NCBI RefSeq assembly: GCF_000282035.1 | Contig: NZ_AKKA01000119.1 | Coordinates: 1-64,000, forward strand | Direction: 5' to 3' | DNA: 64,000 nt | DNA from: Rhizobium sp. CF122 | GTDB lineage: Bacteria > Pseudomonadota > Alphaproteobacteria > Rhizobiales > Rhizobiaceae | Part shown: piece by piece, positions 17,103-26,028 of the stretch | How the letters are laid out: each line of letters starts with the position of its first letter | Position numbering within the stretch: position 1 is the first letter of the stretch | Translations under genes and position numbers: made by a program | The notes under the pieces: generated by a model | What the model saw: the letters and a program-made list of their open reading frames with translations, nothing else | Databases searched by the model: none | What the model was told of the DNA's origin: nothing

Positions 17103-18043
17103 GCATGATCGAGATCAGGAACGTTACCAAGCGCTACGGAGCGGCAACCGTCGTCGACAATGTCTCGATGGATGTCGAGAAGGGCTCGATCACCGTCATC
17201 GTCGGTACCTCGGGCTCGGGCAAATCGACACTGATGCGGATGATCAACCGTCTCGTGCCGATCACCGCGGGTGAGATCTTCGTTGGCGGGCAGAACATCA
17301 TGGATGTGCCAGTGACGGAACTGCGCCGCAAGATCGGCTATGCGATCCAGGGCCACGGCCTCTTTCCTCATCGGACGGTCGCACAGAACATCGCGACGGT
17401 GCCGCAGCTTCTCGGCTGGGACACGGTAAAAATCAAAGCCCGCGTCGAGGAACTGCTCGGCCTCTTCAACCTCGATCCGGCGACCTTCGCCGAGAAATAT
17501 CCGCATCAGCTCTCGGGCGGCCAGCAGCAGCGCGTCGGCGTTGCGCGAGCGCTGGCGGCGGAACCGGAACTGCTGTTGATGGACGAGCCGTTCGGCGCGC
17601 TCGATCCTGTCATCCGCGGCAAGGCGCAAGACGATCTCCTCGCGATCCAGAAGCAGTTCGGTACGACCGTCGTCCTCGTCACGCACGATATGGACGAGGC
17701 CTTCCACCTCGGCAACCAGATCGCCGTGATGAGCGTCGGCAAGCTGCTGCAATGCTCGACCCCGGAAAAGATCCTGACCGAGCCGGCCGATCCCTTCGTG
17801 CAGCAATTGACCGGCACCTCCGACCGGGCACTGAAATTGATGTCGCTGCTGCCACTGAAGGAGAGCATGGAGCCGGCGAAGTCAGGCCTGGCTTACACAT
17901 TGCCACAATCGCTCAGCCTGCGCGACGCGCTGGCCGAGATGATCTGGCAAGGCGTCGACGAAGCCGCCGTTCAGGATGGCGACAGGGCGCCTATCGGCTC
18001 GATCTCGATAACGCGGCTGCTCGAACTGGGCCGTAAGGCATGA
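17099..18043 (+). CDS. Osmolyte ABC transporter, ATPase (YehX type)
   Basis: 314 residues. Walker A GTSGSGKS, Q-loop region YAIQGHGLFPHRT, signature LSGGQQQRVGVARAL, Walker B LLLMDEPFGALDP and switch VTHDMDEAF are all intact. It belongs to the OpuCA/ProV-like group. The C-terminal 70 residues continue past the core but do not contain a clear pair of CBS domains. The gene overlaps both neighbours by 4 bases. Confidence 0.92.
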   Translation: MSMIEIRNVTKRYGAATVVDNVSMDVEKGSITVIVGTSGSGKSTLMRMINRLVPITAGEIFVGGQNIMDVPVTELRRKIGYAIQGHGLFPHRTVAQNIATVPQLLGWDTVKIKARVEELLGLFNLDPATFAEKYPHQLSGGQQQRVGVARALAAEPELLLMDEPFGALDPVIRGKAQDDLLAIQKQFGTTVVLVTHDMDEAFHLGNQIAVMSVGKLLQCSTPEKILTEPADPFVQQLTGTSDRALKLMSLLPLKESMEPAKSGLAYTLPQSLSLRDALAEMIWQGVDEAAVQDGDRAPIGSISITRLLELGRKA

Positions 18044-18789
18044 AACACGTCTTCGCGAACCTCTTCCGCGTCGTCGCACTGCTGTTGCTGCTGATCCTCC
18101 TGTTCAGGACGGAGTGGCTGTCTTTCCTGCTCGTGCCGTTGACGAGTAACAATGCGCCGGCCGTCTACACGCAAAACAGTCTTCCGCAGCTTGCCGCTTC
18201 GCATCTCTTTCTTGTGGCGATCTCGATCGCGGGCAGCGCCGTTCTTGCGATCCTCGGCGGCATTTTCGTCACCCGCAAGAGCGGCGAAGACTTCCTGCCG
18301 TTGTCGCGGGCGATTGCCAATGCCGGCCAGACCTTTCCGCCGGTCGCGGTGCTCGCTTTGGCCGTGCCAGCAACCGGCTTCGGTGCCGGTCCGACGTTGA
18401 TCGCCCTCTTTCTCTATGGCCTGCTGCCGATCTTCGAGAACACCGTCTCCGGCCTGAAGCAGGTCTCCCCCTCCGTGCTTGATGCCGCCGATGGCATGGG
18501 CATGAATGGCAGACAGCGGCTCTTTCAGGTGGAACTGCCGCTTGCTCTGCCGCTGATCCTCGAGGGCTTGAAGGTTGCGACCGTCATCAACATCGGTACC
18601 GCGACGATCGGCTCGACGGTGGCGGCCAAGGGCCTTGGCGAAGTCATCATCGCCGGGCTGATTTCCGACAATACCGCCTTCATCCTGCAAGGTGGTCTGA
18701 TCGTCGGCCTGATGGCAGTGCTGATCTATGATGCGATGGGGCTTGTCGAAAACGCCATCACGCAAAGAATTGGCTTGCGCCCGGCCTGA
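18040..18789 (+). CDS. Osmolyte ABC transporter, short permease (YehW type)
   Basis: A 249-residue inner-membrane permease with about six hydrophobic segments. The cytoplasmic EAA-type loop is SPSVLDAADGMGMNGRQRLF. It starts inside the ATPase stop (ATGA overlap) and ends the four-gene operon. It pairs with the long permease to form the channel. Confidence 0.9.
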   Translation: MKHVFANLFRVVALLLLLILLFRTEWLSFLLVPLTSNNAPAVYTQNSLPQLAASHLFLVAISIAGSAVLAILGGIFVTRKSGEDFLPLSRAIANAGQTFPPVAVLALAVPATGFGAGPTLIALFLYGLLPIFENTVSGLKQVSPSVLDAADGMGMNGRQRLFQVELPLALPLILEGLKVATVINIGTATIGSTVAAKGLGEVIIAGLISDNTAFILQGGLIVGLMAVLIYDAMGLVENAITQRIGLRPA

Positions 18790-18800
18790 GGCGGCGGCTA

Positions 18801-18840
18801 CCAAGGCTGCCGTGATATCGGCAACGGGAGGCAGCCTTGG
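18801..18840 (+). promoter_or_regulatory. Hairpin enclosing the ribosome site and start of the VOC gene
   Basis: CCAAGGCTGCC (18801-18811) is perfectly complementary to GGCAGCCTTGG (18830-18840), and the second arm contains the TTG start codon (18837). The Shine-Dalgarno GGGAGG straddles the loop and the stem (18826-18831). When folded it should reduce translation initiation. It could also act as a weak terminator of the osmolyte operon. Confidence 0.55.
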
Positions 18841-19232
18841 CCAAGATGATTCACTCCATGATCCGCGTTCTCGACGAGGCGCGCTCGGTCGAGTTCTACG
18901 GCAAGGTTCTCGGCCTCAAAGTCGCCGATCGCATCGACTTCGATACCTTCACCCTGATCTACATGAGCAACGACGAAACCGGCTTCGAGCTGGAGCTGAC
19001 GGTCAACAAGGGGCGCACTGAACCCTATGATCTCGGCAATGGCTATGGGCATCTTGCCCTCTCCGTCCAGGAAGTGAAGATCGAGCATAAGCGCCTGATG
19101 GAAGCGGGCCTGAACCCCGGCAAGATCGTCGAACTCAATCGCGACGGCAAACTGCTGGCGCTGTTCTTCTTCGTTACCGATCCCGACGGCTACAAGATCG
19201 AAGTCCTGCAACGCCACGGCCGTTATCTCTAA
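18837..19232 (+). CDS. VOC/glyoxalase I-like protein
   Basis: 131 residues with a TTG start after ACGGGAGG. It is a single vicinal-oxygen-chelate domain with the glyoxalase I pattern: IRVLDEARSVEFYGKVLGL, ELTVNKGR, GYGHLALSV, and FFVTDPDGYKIEVLQR at the end. Candidate metal ligands are the His of SMIRVL/MIHSM, the Glu in FELELT, the His in GHLAL and the Glu in KIEVL. Lactoylglutathione lyase activity (methylglyoxal detoxification) is plausible. It precedes the beta-mannosidase gene by 9 bases, so the two are probably co-transcribed. Confidence 0.8.
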   Translation: MAKMIHSMIRVLDEARSVEFYGKVLGLKVADRIDFDTFTLIYMSNDETGFELELTVNKGRTEPYDLGNGYGHLALSVQEVKIEHKRLMEAGLNPGKIVELNRDGKLLALFFFVTDPDGYKIEVLQRHGRYL

Positions 19233-19241
19233 GAGTTTCCC

Positions 19242-21692
19242 ATGATCGAAAAGACCGAACTAAACCGGGGCTGGACTCTTTCCTGCAACGTTACAGGTCG
19301 ACGCGACCTGCCGGCTGAGATTCCAGCAAAAGTGCCCGGTTGCGTACATCTCGACCTTCTGGCCGCCCGGCTGATCCCCGACCCCTATCTCGACATCAAC
19401 GAGATCACCAACGACTGGATCGGCAAGGACGACTGGACCTATCGCTGCACTTTAGACGCGTCACCGGACGCCGGAAAAATCCACGAACTGGTGTTCGACG
19501 GCCTCGATACCGTCGCGACGATCGTCCTGAACGGCGAGGAGCTCGGCCGAACCTTCAACATGCATCGCACCTATCGCTACGATGTCTCGGAGCGACTGAA
19601 GCAGGGCTCGAACGAGCTCGTCGTGGCATTTCGCTCGGCATACGCATACGGTGCCGAGATGGAGGCGCATTACGGCTATCGGCCGAACAACTATCCCGGC
19701 CCTGGCAACCTGATGCGCAAGATGGCCTGCAACTTCGGTTGGGACTGGGGACCGACGCTGGTAACCGCGGGGATCTGGAAGCTGGTGCGGCTGGAAAGCT
19801 GGGAACGGGCTCGGCTTGCAGAAACGCGGGTTTCGGCAACGCTTGCCGGCCACGACGGGCTTGTGACGGTGCGAGCACGTGTCGAGCGCCACGCCGGCGA
19901 GGGCGCGAAGATCGTCGCTAGCATTGCCGGCATCAGCCATGTCGCCGAGTTCGTGGAGGGAGCAGATGAGATCGAGTTTCGGTTGACTGTCCCTGCCCCG
20001 CAGATCTGGTGGCCGCATCATCTCGGCGCACAACCGCTCTACCCGTTGCAGATTGAACTGCGCGATAGCGTAAGCAATGACTTACTTGACAGCTATTCGA
20101 AAGAGATCGGCTTCCGCTCGGTCAGGCTGGATACCGCACCCGACGAACACGGCTCCGCATTTACTTTCGTTGTCAACGACGTCCCACTTTTCCTCTGCGG
20201 CGCGAACTGGATTCCGGACGACTGCTTCCCATCGCGGGTGACCGCAGAGCGCTATACTTCCCGGATTGAGGAGGCCAAAGCAGGGAACATCAATCTGCTG
20301 CGTGTCTGGGGCGGCGGCATATTCGAGCGCGACGAGTTCTACGAAGCCTGCGACCGCGCCGGGATGCTCGTCTGGCAGGACTTCCTGTTTGCCTGCGCAT
20401 CCTATCCCGAAGAAGAGCCCTTGCGCAGTGAGGTCGAAGCGGAGGTGCGCGACAACGTCATGCGCCTGATGCCGCACCCGTCGCTTATCGTCTGGAACGG
20501 CAACAACGAAAATATCTGGGGCTTCGACGAGTGGGGCTGGCGTCCGATCATCAAGGATGGAGTGAGCTGGGGGCTCGGCTACTATCTCGATGTTCTGCCG
20601 AAACTCTGTGCTGAGCTGGACCCGGATCGGCCGTATTATCCAGGCAGCCCCTACTCCGGGACGATGGAGATCGAGCCGAACGCCGATGAACATGGCTGCA
20701 AGCATATCTGGGATGTCTGGAATGACGTCGGCTACGAGGTCTATCGCAACTACATCCCACGCTTCTGCTCAGAGTTCGGCTGGCAGGCACCACCCAACTG
20801 GGCGACGATCGAGGAAAGCGTCCACGATACGCCGCTGACACCGACCTCGAATGGCGTTTTCCACCATCAGAAGGCGACGCAAGGCAACGACAAGCTGATC
20901 CGCGGGCTCGCCGGGCATCTGCCGGTGCCGCGGACCATGGACGACTGGCATTTCGCCACACAGCTCAACCAGGCGCGCGCCATCCGCTTCGCGATCGAGC
21001 ACATGCGCTCACACCGCGCTGTCTGCAAAGGCGCCGTCGTCTGGCAGTTCAACGATTGCTGGCCGGTCACCTCCTGGGCGGCGCTCGATTCGGCCGGACG
21101 CCGCAAGCCGCTCTGGTATGCCATGCAACAGGCATTCGATCCGAGGCTGCTGACGATCCAGCCGCGCAGCAGCGGACTGGCGGCGGTGGCAGTCAACGAG
21201 CGTACCCTCTTCTGGCGTGCGAAGATTTCAGGCAAGCGCCTGCGGCTTGACGGAACAGTGCTGGCCGAATTCGAGTTCTGGCGACTGCTCTGCGACCGCT
21301 TCGAAGCGAAGGCGTTTCCGCTGCCGGCTGACATCGCAACGCCAGACAACGCAAACGATGAGCTCATCGTCGTGCAGATGCTCGACCGCCGTGCCTTCCA
21401 CTACTTCGTCGAGGATGTCGACCTGAAGCTGCCGGCGCCGCAGGCATCGATCGAGGTTAGCCCTTCCGCGGATGGCTATGAAGTGAAAGTAACAGCTGTG
21501 ACGTTCCTGAAGGATCTCTGCTTGATGTCAGATCGGCTCGATCCTGATGCCGTCGTCGATTCCATGCTGGTAACGCTACTTCCGGGCGAAAGCCACATAT
21601 TCACGTTGCGGACTGCAACGGCGCTCTCGGCAAGCGATATCACCATTGGCGCTGTGCTGCGCTCGGCCAACGACCTCGTTGCCACAAACTGA
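19242..21692 (+). CDS. Beta-mannosidase (glycoside hydrolase family 2)
   Basis: 816 residues, the usual length. The N-terminal jelly-roll domain contains WIGKDDWTYRC and NHMHRTYRYDVS-like elements. The catalytic barrel has the acid/base Glu in VWNGNNENIWGF and the probable nucleophile Glu in CSEFGWQAPP, and the W-rich substrate segment VWQFNDCWPVTSWAAL. It hydrolyses terminal beta-mannosyl residues. No signal peptide is present, so it acts in the cytoplasm on imported oligosaccharides. Its 3' end overlaps the convergent PRC-barrel reading frame by 53 bases. Confidence 0.9.
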   Translation: MIEKTELNRGWTLSCNVTGRRDLPAEIPAKVPGCVHLDLLAARLIPDPYLDINEITNDWIGKDDWTYRCTLDASPDAGKIHELVFDGLDTVATIVLNGEELGRTFNMHRTYRYDVSERLKQGSNELVVAFRSAYAYGAEMEAHYGYRPNNYPGPGNLMRKMACNFGWDWGPTLVTAGIWKLVRLESWERARLAETRVSATLAGHDGLVTVRARVERHAGEGAKIVASIAGISHVAEFVEGADEIEFRLTVPAPQIWWPHHLGAQPLYPLQIELRDSVSNDLLDSYSKEIGFRSVRLDTAPDEHGSAFTFVVNDVPLFLCGANWIPDDCFPSRVTAERYTSRIEEAKAGNINLLRVWGGGIFERDEFYEACDRAGMLVWQDFLFACASYPEEEPLRSEVEAEVRDNVMRLMPHPSLIVWNGNNENIWGFDEWGWRPIIKDGVSWGLGYYLDVLPKLCAELDPDRPYYPGSPYSGTMEIEPNADEHGCKHIWDVWNDVGYEVYRNYIPRFCSEFGWQAPPNWATIEESVHDTPLTPTSNGVFHHQKATQGNDKLIRGLAGHLPVPRTMDDWHFATQLNQARAIRFAIEHMRSHRAVCKGAVVWQFNDCWPVTSWAALDSAGRRKPLWYAMQQAFDPRLLTIQPRSSGLAAVAVNERTLFWRAKISGKRLRLDGTVLAEFEFWRLLCDRFEAKAFPLPADIATPDNANDELIVVQMLDRRAFHYFVEDVDLKLPAPQASIEVSPSADGYEVKVTAVTFLKDLCLMSDRLDPDAVVDSMLVTLLPGESHIFTLRTATALSASDITIGAVLRSANDLVATN

Positions 21693-22197
21693 AAAGGCCC
21701 CGTCTGCACGGCGCCCATCCAAGTCGCTTTACGACGCCAAGCGCCATAAAGCGCGCTCTGGCGCAGCGGATATACGCGCGATAGATAGACCGCGGGCGCC
21801 GACGACGTTGCATCCAGTAGGGCGGCACGCCGTAATAGTCATAAACGCGGCCATTATCCTTGTACCAAGTGTCGTCATCATCCGCATAGCTCGGCGCGCC
21901 TTCGATCTTTTCCTTCGTCTGGTCGATGCGGTAGCCGTACAGTTGTGTGTCGTAAGTCAGCTTTTCCCACGGCAGCGGACAGTGATTGTGACCGATGCCC
22001 AGGAAGCCACCGAAGCTCAACACGGCGTAGGCAACGCGCCCATCCTGCTCGCCGAGGATCAACCGTTCGATCGAGCCGATGTCTTTGCCATCGGCGCCAT
22101 AGACTCGGGTGCCTTCCACGCGGTCGCTCGCAATCAGCGTTGGCGTATCCTCTACATTCGGGTCACGGCGGGTCGTGTCAGCGTCCTGATGCAGCAT
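21640..22197 (-). CDS. PRC-barrel domain protein with odd C-terminal extension
   Basis: 185 residues. Residues 18-95 form a PRC-barrel (TLIASDRVEGTRVYGADGKD, IGSIERLILGEQDGRVAYAV, GFLGIGHNHCPLPWEKLTY). The sequence DNGRVYDYYGVPPYW near residue 131 looks like a natural end for this family. The last 54 residues are Arg/Trp-rich, unlike the rest, and run into the end of the beta-mannosidase gene. I infer that the original stop was lost by point change or frameshift. PRC-barrel proteins of this kind often accompany stress responses; the role here is unknown. Confidence 0.75.
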   Translation of the reverse strand: MLHQDADTTRRDPNVEDTPTLIASDRVEGTRVYGADGKDIGSIERLILGEQDGRVAYAVLSFGGFLGIGHNHCPLPWEKLTYDTQLYGYRIDQTKEKIEGAPSYADDDDTWYKDNGRVYDYYGVPPYWMQRRRRPRSIYRAYIRCARARFMALGVVKRLGWAPCRRGLFSLWQRGRWPSAAQRQW

Positions 22198-22298
22198 CCT
22201 GCACCTCCTTTTTCGTTCCTCGTGGTTGGTCCACAGTTGAAAGACGCTGCCCGAACTCGAGGTTCCCTTTAGTCACAACAACCAGCCCCGCAGCGTTA

Positions 22299-22314
22299 TT
22301 GACGTTTACGTCAA
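22299..22314. promoter_or_regulatory. Palindromic operator before the acyl-CoA synthetase gene
   Basis: Perfect inverted repeat TTGACG-TTTA-CGTCAA in the divergent region between the PRC-barrel and acyl-CoA synthetase genes. It resembles operators of regulators of fatty-acid or branched-chain acyl-CoA catabolism in proteobacteria (LiuR-type). The assignment to a regulator is tentative. Confidence 0.5.
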
Positions 22315-22443
22315 GGTTAGTGTAACTCTATTCTCAGCTTGAACCGTTCAGGCGATGACATAAGCTGCCGTGTTGGAAGATGGAGGATCGTCCAATCGGT
22401 TTTGCCGGTAGGACCGGCCGGCGGCGACAGGGAGAGAGACACG

Positions 22444-24144
22444 ATGAACAGCATTTCCGTCCATCCAGGCGGTGCGAATCCCCAAAAGCCCTGGCTTGCG
22501 ACCTATCCCGACAGCGTGCCGGCCGAGCTGCCGCCTTTGGAATACGAATCGCTGGCGGAACTGCTCGAAAAATCCTGTGCGCGCTACGCCAATCGTACCG
22601 CCTTCTCCAGCATGGGAAAGACGCTGACCTATGGCGAGCTTGAAAGCCAGACGCGGAAGATCGCAGCCTGGCTTCAGGGCCTCGGCCTCGAAAAGGGCGA
22701 CCGCGTCGCCGTCATGATGCCGAATGTGCTGCAGAACCCCGTCGCCGTCTACGGCATCCTGCGCGCTGGCCTTGTCGCAGTGAACGTCAATCCGCTGTAC
22801 ACGCCGCGCGAGTTGGAGCACCAACTGCGCGACTCGGGCGCCAAGGCGATCTTCGTGCTGGAGAATTTCGCCCGCACCGTGGAGCAGGTACTTGTGAAAA
22901 CCGATGTGCGCCATGTGGTGGTCACCTCGCTCGGCGAAATGCTGGGCGCCAAGGGTCTGATCGTCAATCTACTCGTGCGCAAGGTGAAGAAGCTCGTTCC
23001 ATCCTGGTCCATCCCGCAGCACAAAACCTTCAAGCAGGTTCTGGCCGAAGGCGCCGGCAAGGCGCTGAAACCGGCAAACCTCAAGGGCGACGATATCGCC
23101 TTCCTGCAATACACGGGCGGCACCACGGGGATCGCCAAGGGCGCAGTGCTAACGCACAAGAACCTGCTCTCCAATAAGCTCCAGCTGGAACTCTGGCTGC
23201 AATCGGCTTTCGACAAGAAGCAGCGGCCAGAAGTGCTGAACTTTCTCTGTGCCCTGCCGCTTTATCACATCTTTGCGCTGACGGTGAATTCGCTGATGGG
23301 CATGTCGCTCGGCGCGCACAACATCCTCGTTGCCAACCCGCGCGATATTCCGGCGCTCGTCAAGGAGTTCGGCAAGGTCAAGGTCCACATATTCCCCGGC
23401 CTCAACACACTCTTCAACGCCTTGATGAACAACGCCGATTTCGCCAAGATCGACTTCTCCTCCATGGTGATGTCGCTTGGCGGCGGTATGGCGGTACAGC
23501 GGCCGGTTGCGGAGCGGTGGATGAAGATCACCGGCTCCCATATCACCGAAGGCTATGGCCTCTCCGAGACGTCGCCGGTGGCAACGGCAAACCGCTTCGA
23601 TTCGGCCGAGTTTACTGGCTCGATCGGTCTGCCGATCCCATCGACCGAGCTCGACATTCGCGACGAAGACGGCAATTCGCTTCCGCTTGGCGAAATCGGC
23701 GAGATCTGCATACGCGGTCCTCAGGTGATGGCTGGCTACTGGAACAAGCCGGAGGAGACGGCGCGCGTGATGACGCCGGACGGTTATTTCCGCACCGGCG
23801 ACATGGGCTTCATGGATGCACGCGGCTACACCAAGATCGTAGACCGCAAGAAGGACATGATCCTCGTCTCCGGCTTCAACGTCTATCCGAACGAGATCGA
23901 GGAAGTGGCCGCGATGCATCCGGGCATCCTCGAGGCCGCGGCGGTCGGCATTGCCGACGGGCACTCCGGCGAGGCAGTGAAACTCTTTGTGGTGCGCAAG
24001 GATCCGGCGCTGACGGAGGCGGACGTCAAGGCGCATTGCGCCGCGAATCTCACCAATTACAAGCGCCCGCGCTTCGTAGAATTCCGCACGGAATTGCCGA
24101 AGACACCGGTCGGAAAAATCCTGCGCAAGGATCTGCGCGGTTAA
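22444..24144 (+). CDS. Long-chain fatty-acid-CoA ligase
   Basis: 566 residues from the ATG at 22444 (GGGAGAGAG site). It is an adenylate-forming enzyme that activates fatty acids as CoA thioesters. Motifs: P-loop YTGGTTGIAKGAVLTHKN, YGLSETSP, the hinge region GYFRTGDMGFMDARGYTKIVDRKKD (first part of it), and the catalytic Lys in KTPVGKILRKDL. Length and motifs fit FadD. It stands alone, closed by a strong terminator. A palindromic site upstream suggests control by an acyl-CoA-responsive repressor. Confidence 0.92.
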   Translation: MNSISVHPGGANPQKPWLATYPDSVPAELPPLEYESLAELLEKSCARYANRTAFSSMGKTLTYGELESQTRKIAAWLQGLGLEKGDRVAVMMPNVLQNPVAVYGILRAGLVAVNVNPLYTPRELEHQLRDSGAKAIFVLENFARTVEQVLVKTDVRHVVVTSLGEMLGAKGLIVNLLVRKVKKLVPSWSIPQHKTFKQVLAEGAGKALKPANLKGDDIAFLQYTGGTTGIAKGAVLTHKNLLSNKLQLELWLQSAFDKKQRPEVLNFLCALPLYHIFALTVNSLMGMSLGAHNILVANPRDIPALVKEFGKVKVHIFPGLNTLFNALMNNADFAKIDFSSMVMSLGGGMAVQRPVAERWMKITGSHITEGYGLSETSPVATANRFDSAEFTGSIGLPIPSTELDIRDEDGNSLPLGEIGEICIRGPQVMAGYWNKPEETARVMTPDGYFRTGDMGFMDARGYTKIVDRKKDMILVSGFNVYPNEIEEVAAMHPGILEAAAVGIADGHSGEAVKLFVVRKDPALTEADVKAHCAANLTNYKRPRFVEFRTELPKTPVGKILRKDLRG

Positions 24145-24168
24145 GTTTGACGGTTGCGTGAAATTGAG

Positions 24169-24197
24169 AGCCATCCGTTTGTTCGGATGGCTTTTTT
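24169..24197 (+). terminator. Rho-independent terminator
   Basis: Stem AGCCATCCG (24169-24177) with CGGATGGCT (24184-24192), 6-base loop, then a run of T. It ends the acyl-CoA synthetase transcript. Confidence 0.92.
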
Positions 24198-24282
24198 GCG
24201 TTTCGACAGGTCGCCGAACTTGATTTGCGCCCTACAAAGCGAATAGTTTCCGCGACCCTCTCGCCCTGCAAAGGAGCCTCCC

Positions 24283-25908
24283 ATGAATGCCATCGTCGAA
24301 CAATTGAAGAGCACTGCGGCCGCCACCAAAGCGACCGATCTGCGCGCCGCCTTTGCCGCCGATCCGCAGCGTTTCTCGCACTTCAGCGTGTCGCTCGACG
24401 ACCTGCTGATGGACTATTCCAAGACGGCCGTGAACGACAAGATCCTGGCTCTCCTGGTCAAGCTCGCGGAAACGAGCGGCGTCGAAGCCAAGCGCGACGA
24501 GATGTTTGCCGGCAAGGCGATCAACTTCACCGAAAACCGCGCCGTCCTGCACACTGCTCTGCGCAACCGCTCCAATACGACGGTGCTGGTCGACGGCAAG
24601 GATGTCATGCCTGAGGTCAACGCTGTACTTGCCGCCATGGGCAAGTTTGCCGACGGCATCCGCTCCGGCAGCCTGAAGGGCGCGACTGGCAAGGCGATCA
24701 CCGACGTCATCAATATCGGCATCGGCGGCTCCGACCTCGGCCCGGTCATGGCGACGCTGGCGCTGGCGCCTTTCCACGACGGTCCGCGCGCGCATTTCGT
24801 TTCCAACATCGACGGCGCCCATATCGCCGATACGCTGAAGCTCGTTCAGCCCGAGACGACGCTCTTCATCGTCGCCTCCAAGACCTTCACCACCGTGGAG
24901 ACGATGACGAACGCACAGACGGCGCGCAAGTTCATCGCCGACGCGCTCGGTGAGGCCGCCGTTCAGCATCATTTCGCTGCCGTTTCGACTGCGCTCGACA
25001 AGGTCGCGGCCTTCGGCATCGAAAGCGAACGCGTCTTCGGCTTCTGGGATTGGGTCGGCGGTCGCTATTCCCTGTGGTCGGCGATCGGCCTGCCGATCAT
25101 GATCGCGATCGGACCGGACAATTTCATCAAGTTTCTCGAGGGCGCCCATGCCGTCGACAACCACTTCCGCACGGCGCCGATCACCCAGAACCTGCCAATA
25201 TTGCTCGGCCTGATCGGCTACTATCACCGCAATGTACTCGGCTACCCGACCCGTGCGGTCCTGCCCTACGACCAACGCCTGTCGCGCTTCCCGGCCTATC
25301 TGCAGCAGCTCGACATGGAATCGAACGGCAAGGGCGTGACGATCGACGGCACGCCGGTTGAAGGCAATTCCGGTCCGGTTGTCTGGGGCGAGCCCGGCAC
25401 CAACGGCCAGCACGCCTTCTACCAGCTCATCCACCAGGGCACGAGCGTCATCCCGGCCGAGTTCATGATCGCGGCGAACGCCTTCGAGCCAAATCTGCGC
25501 CACCAGCACCAGCTTCTGATGTCAAATGTGCTCGCCCAGTCCGAAGCCCTGATGAAGGGCCGCACCTTCGAAGAGGCGAAGAAGCAGCTGACCGACAAGG
25601 GCATGGACGACAAAAAGGCCGATTTCATCGCACCGCACCGCGTCTTCACCGGCAATCGCCCGTCGATCACCTTCGTCTACGACAAGCTGACGCCCTATGC
25701 GCTGGGTCGCCTGATCGCGCTCTATGAGCACCGAGTCTTTGTTGAAGGTGTGCTCTTCCGCATCAACTCCTTCGATCAGTGGGGCGTTGAGCTCGGCAAG
25801 GAACTGGCGACCGGCCTGCTGCCTGTCGTCGAAGGCAAGGAAAGCGCTGACGGACACGACTCCTCGACGCAGGGGCTCGTTTCTGCACTGGCGAAGCTCG
25901 CCAAGTAA
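24283..25908 (+). CDS. pgi: Glucose-6-phosphate isomerase
   Basis: 541 residues, full length. It interconverts glucose-6-phosphate and fructose-6-phosphate in the cytoplasm. Both family signatures are clear: DQRLSRFPAYLQQLDMESNG and GGRYSLWSAIGLPI, together with INIGIGGSDLGPVMA and VASKTFTTVETMTNA for phosphate binding. A terminator follows. The fructokinase and pyrE genes downstream, on the other strand, are the same set as in Sinorhizobium. Confidence 0.97.
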   Translation: MNAIVEQLKSTAAATKATDLRAAFAADPQRFSHFSVSLDDLLMDYSKTAVNDKILALLVKLAETSGVEAKRDEMFAGKAINFTENRAVLHTALRNRSNTTVLVDGKDVMPEVNAVLAAMGKFADGIRSGSLKGATGKAITDVINIGIGGSDLGPVMATLALAPFHDGPRAHFVSNIDGAHIADTLKLVQPETTLFIVASKTFTTVETMTNAQTARKFIADALGEAAVQHHFAAVSTALDKVAAFGIESERVFGFWDWVGGRYSLWSAIGLPIMIAIGPDNFIKFLEGAHAVDNHFRTAPITQNLPILLGLIGYYHRNVLGYPTRAVLPYDQRLSRFPAYLQQLDMESNGKGVTIDGTPVEGNSGPVVWGEPGTNGQHAFYQLIHQGTSVIPAEFMIAANAFEPNLRHQHQLLMSNVLAQSEALMKGRTFEEAKKQLTDKGMDDKKADFIAPHRVFTGNRPSITFVYDKLTPYALGRLIALYEHRVFVEGVLFRINSFDQWGVELGKELATGLLPVVEGKESADGHDSSTQGLVSALAKLAK

Positions 25909-25930
25909 GCGCTCGCACAAAGCGATTCAA

Positions 25931-25964
25931 AAGCTCGCCCATGTCATGTGGGCGAGCTTTTTTG
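25931..25964 (+). terminator. Rho-independent terminator of pgi
   Basis: A perfect 10-bp stem, AAGCTCGCCC (25931-25940) with GGGCGAGCTT (25950-25959), 9-base loop, then TTTTT. Confidence 0.92.
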
Positions 25965-26028
25965 TTTGAAGCAGTCGAACCGGGCTACATTTCTTCGTCT
26001 TTACTGCAGTGTTCGATGGGAGAGACGC

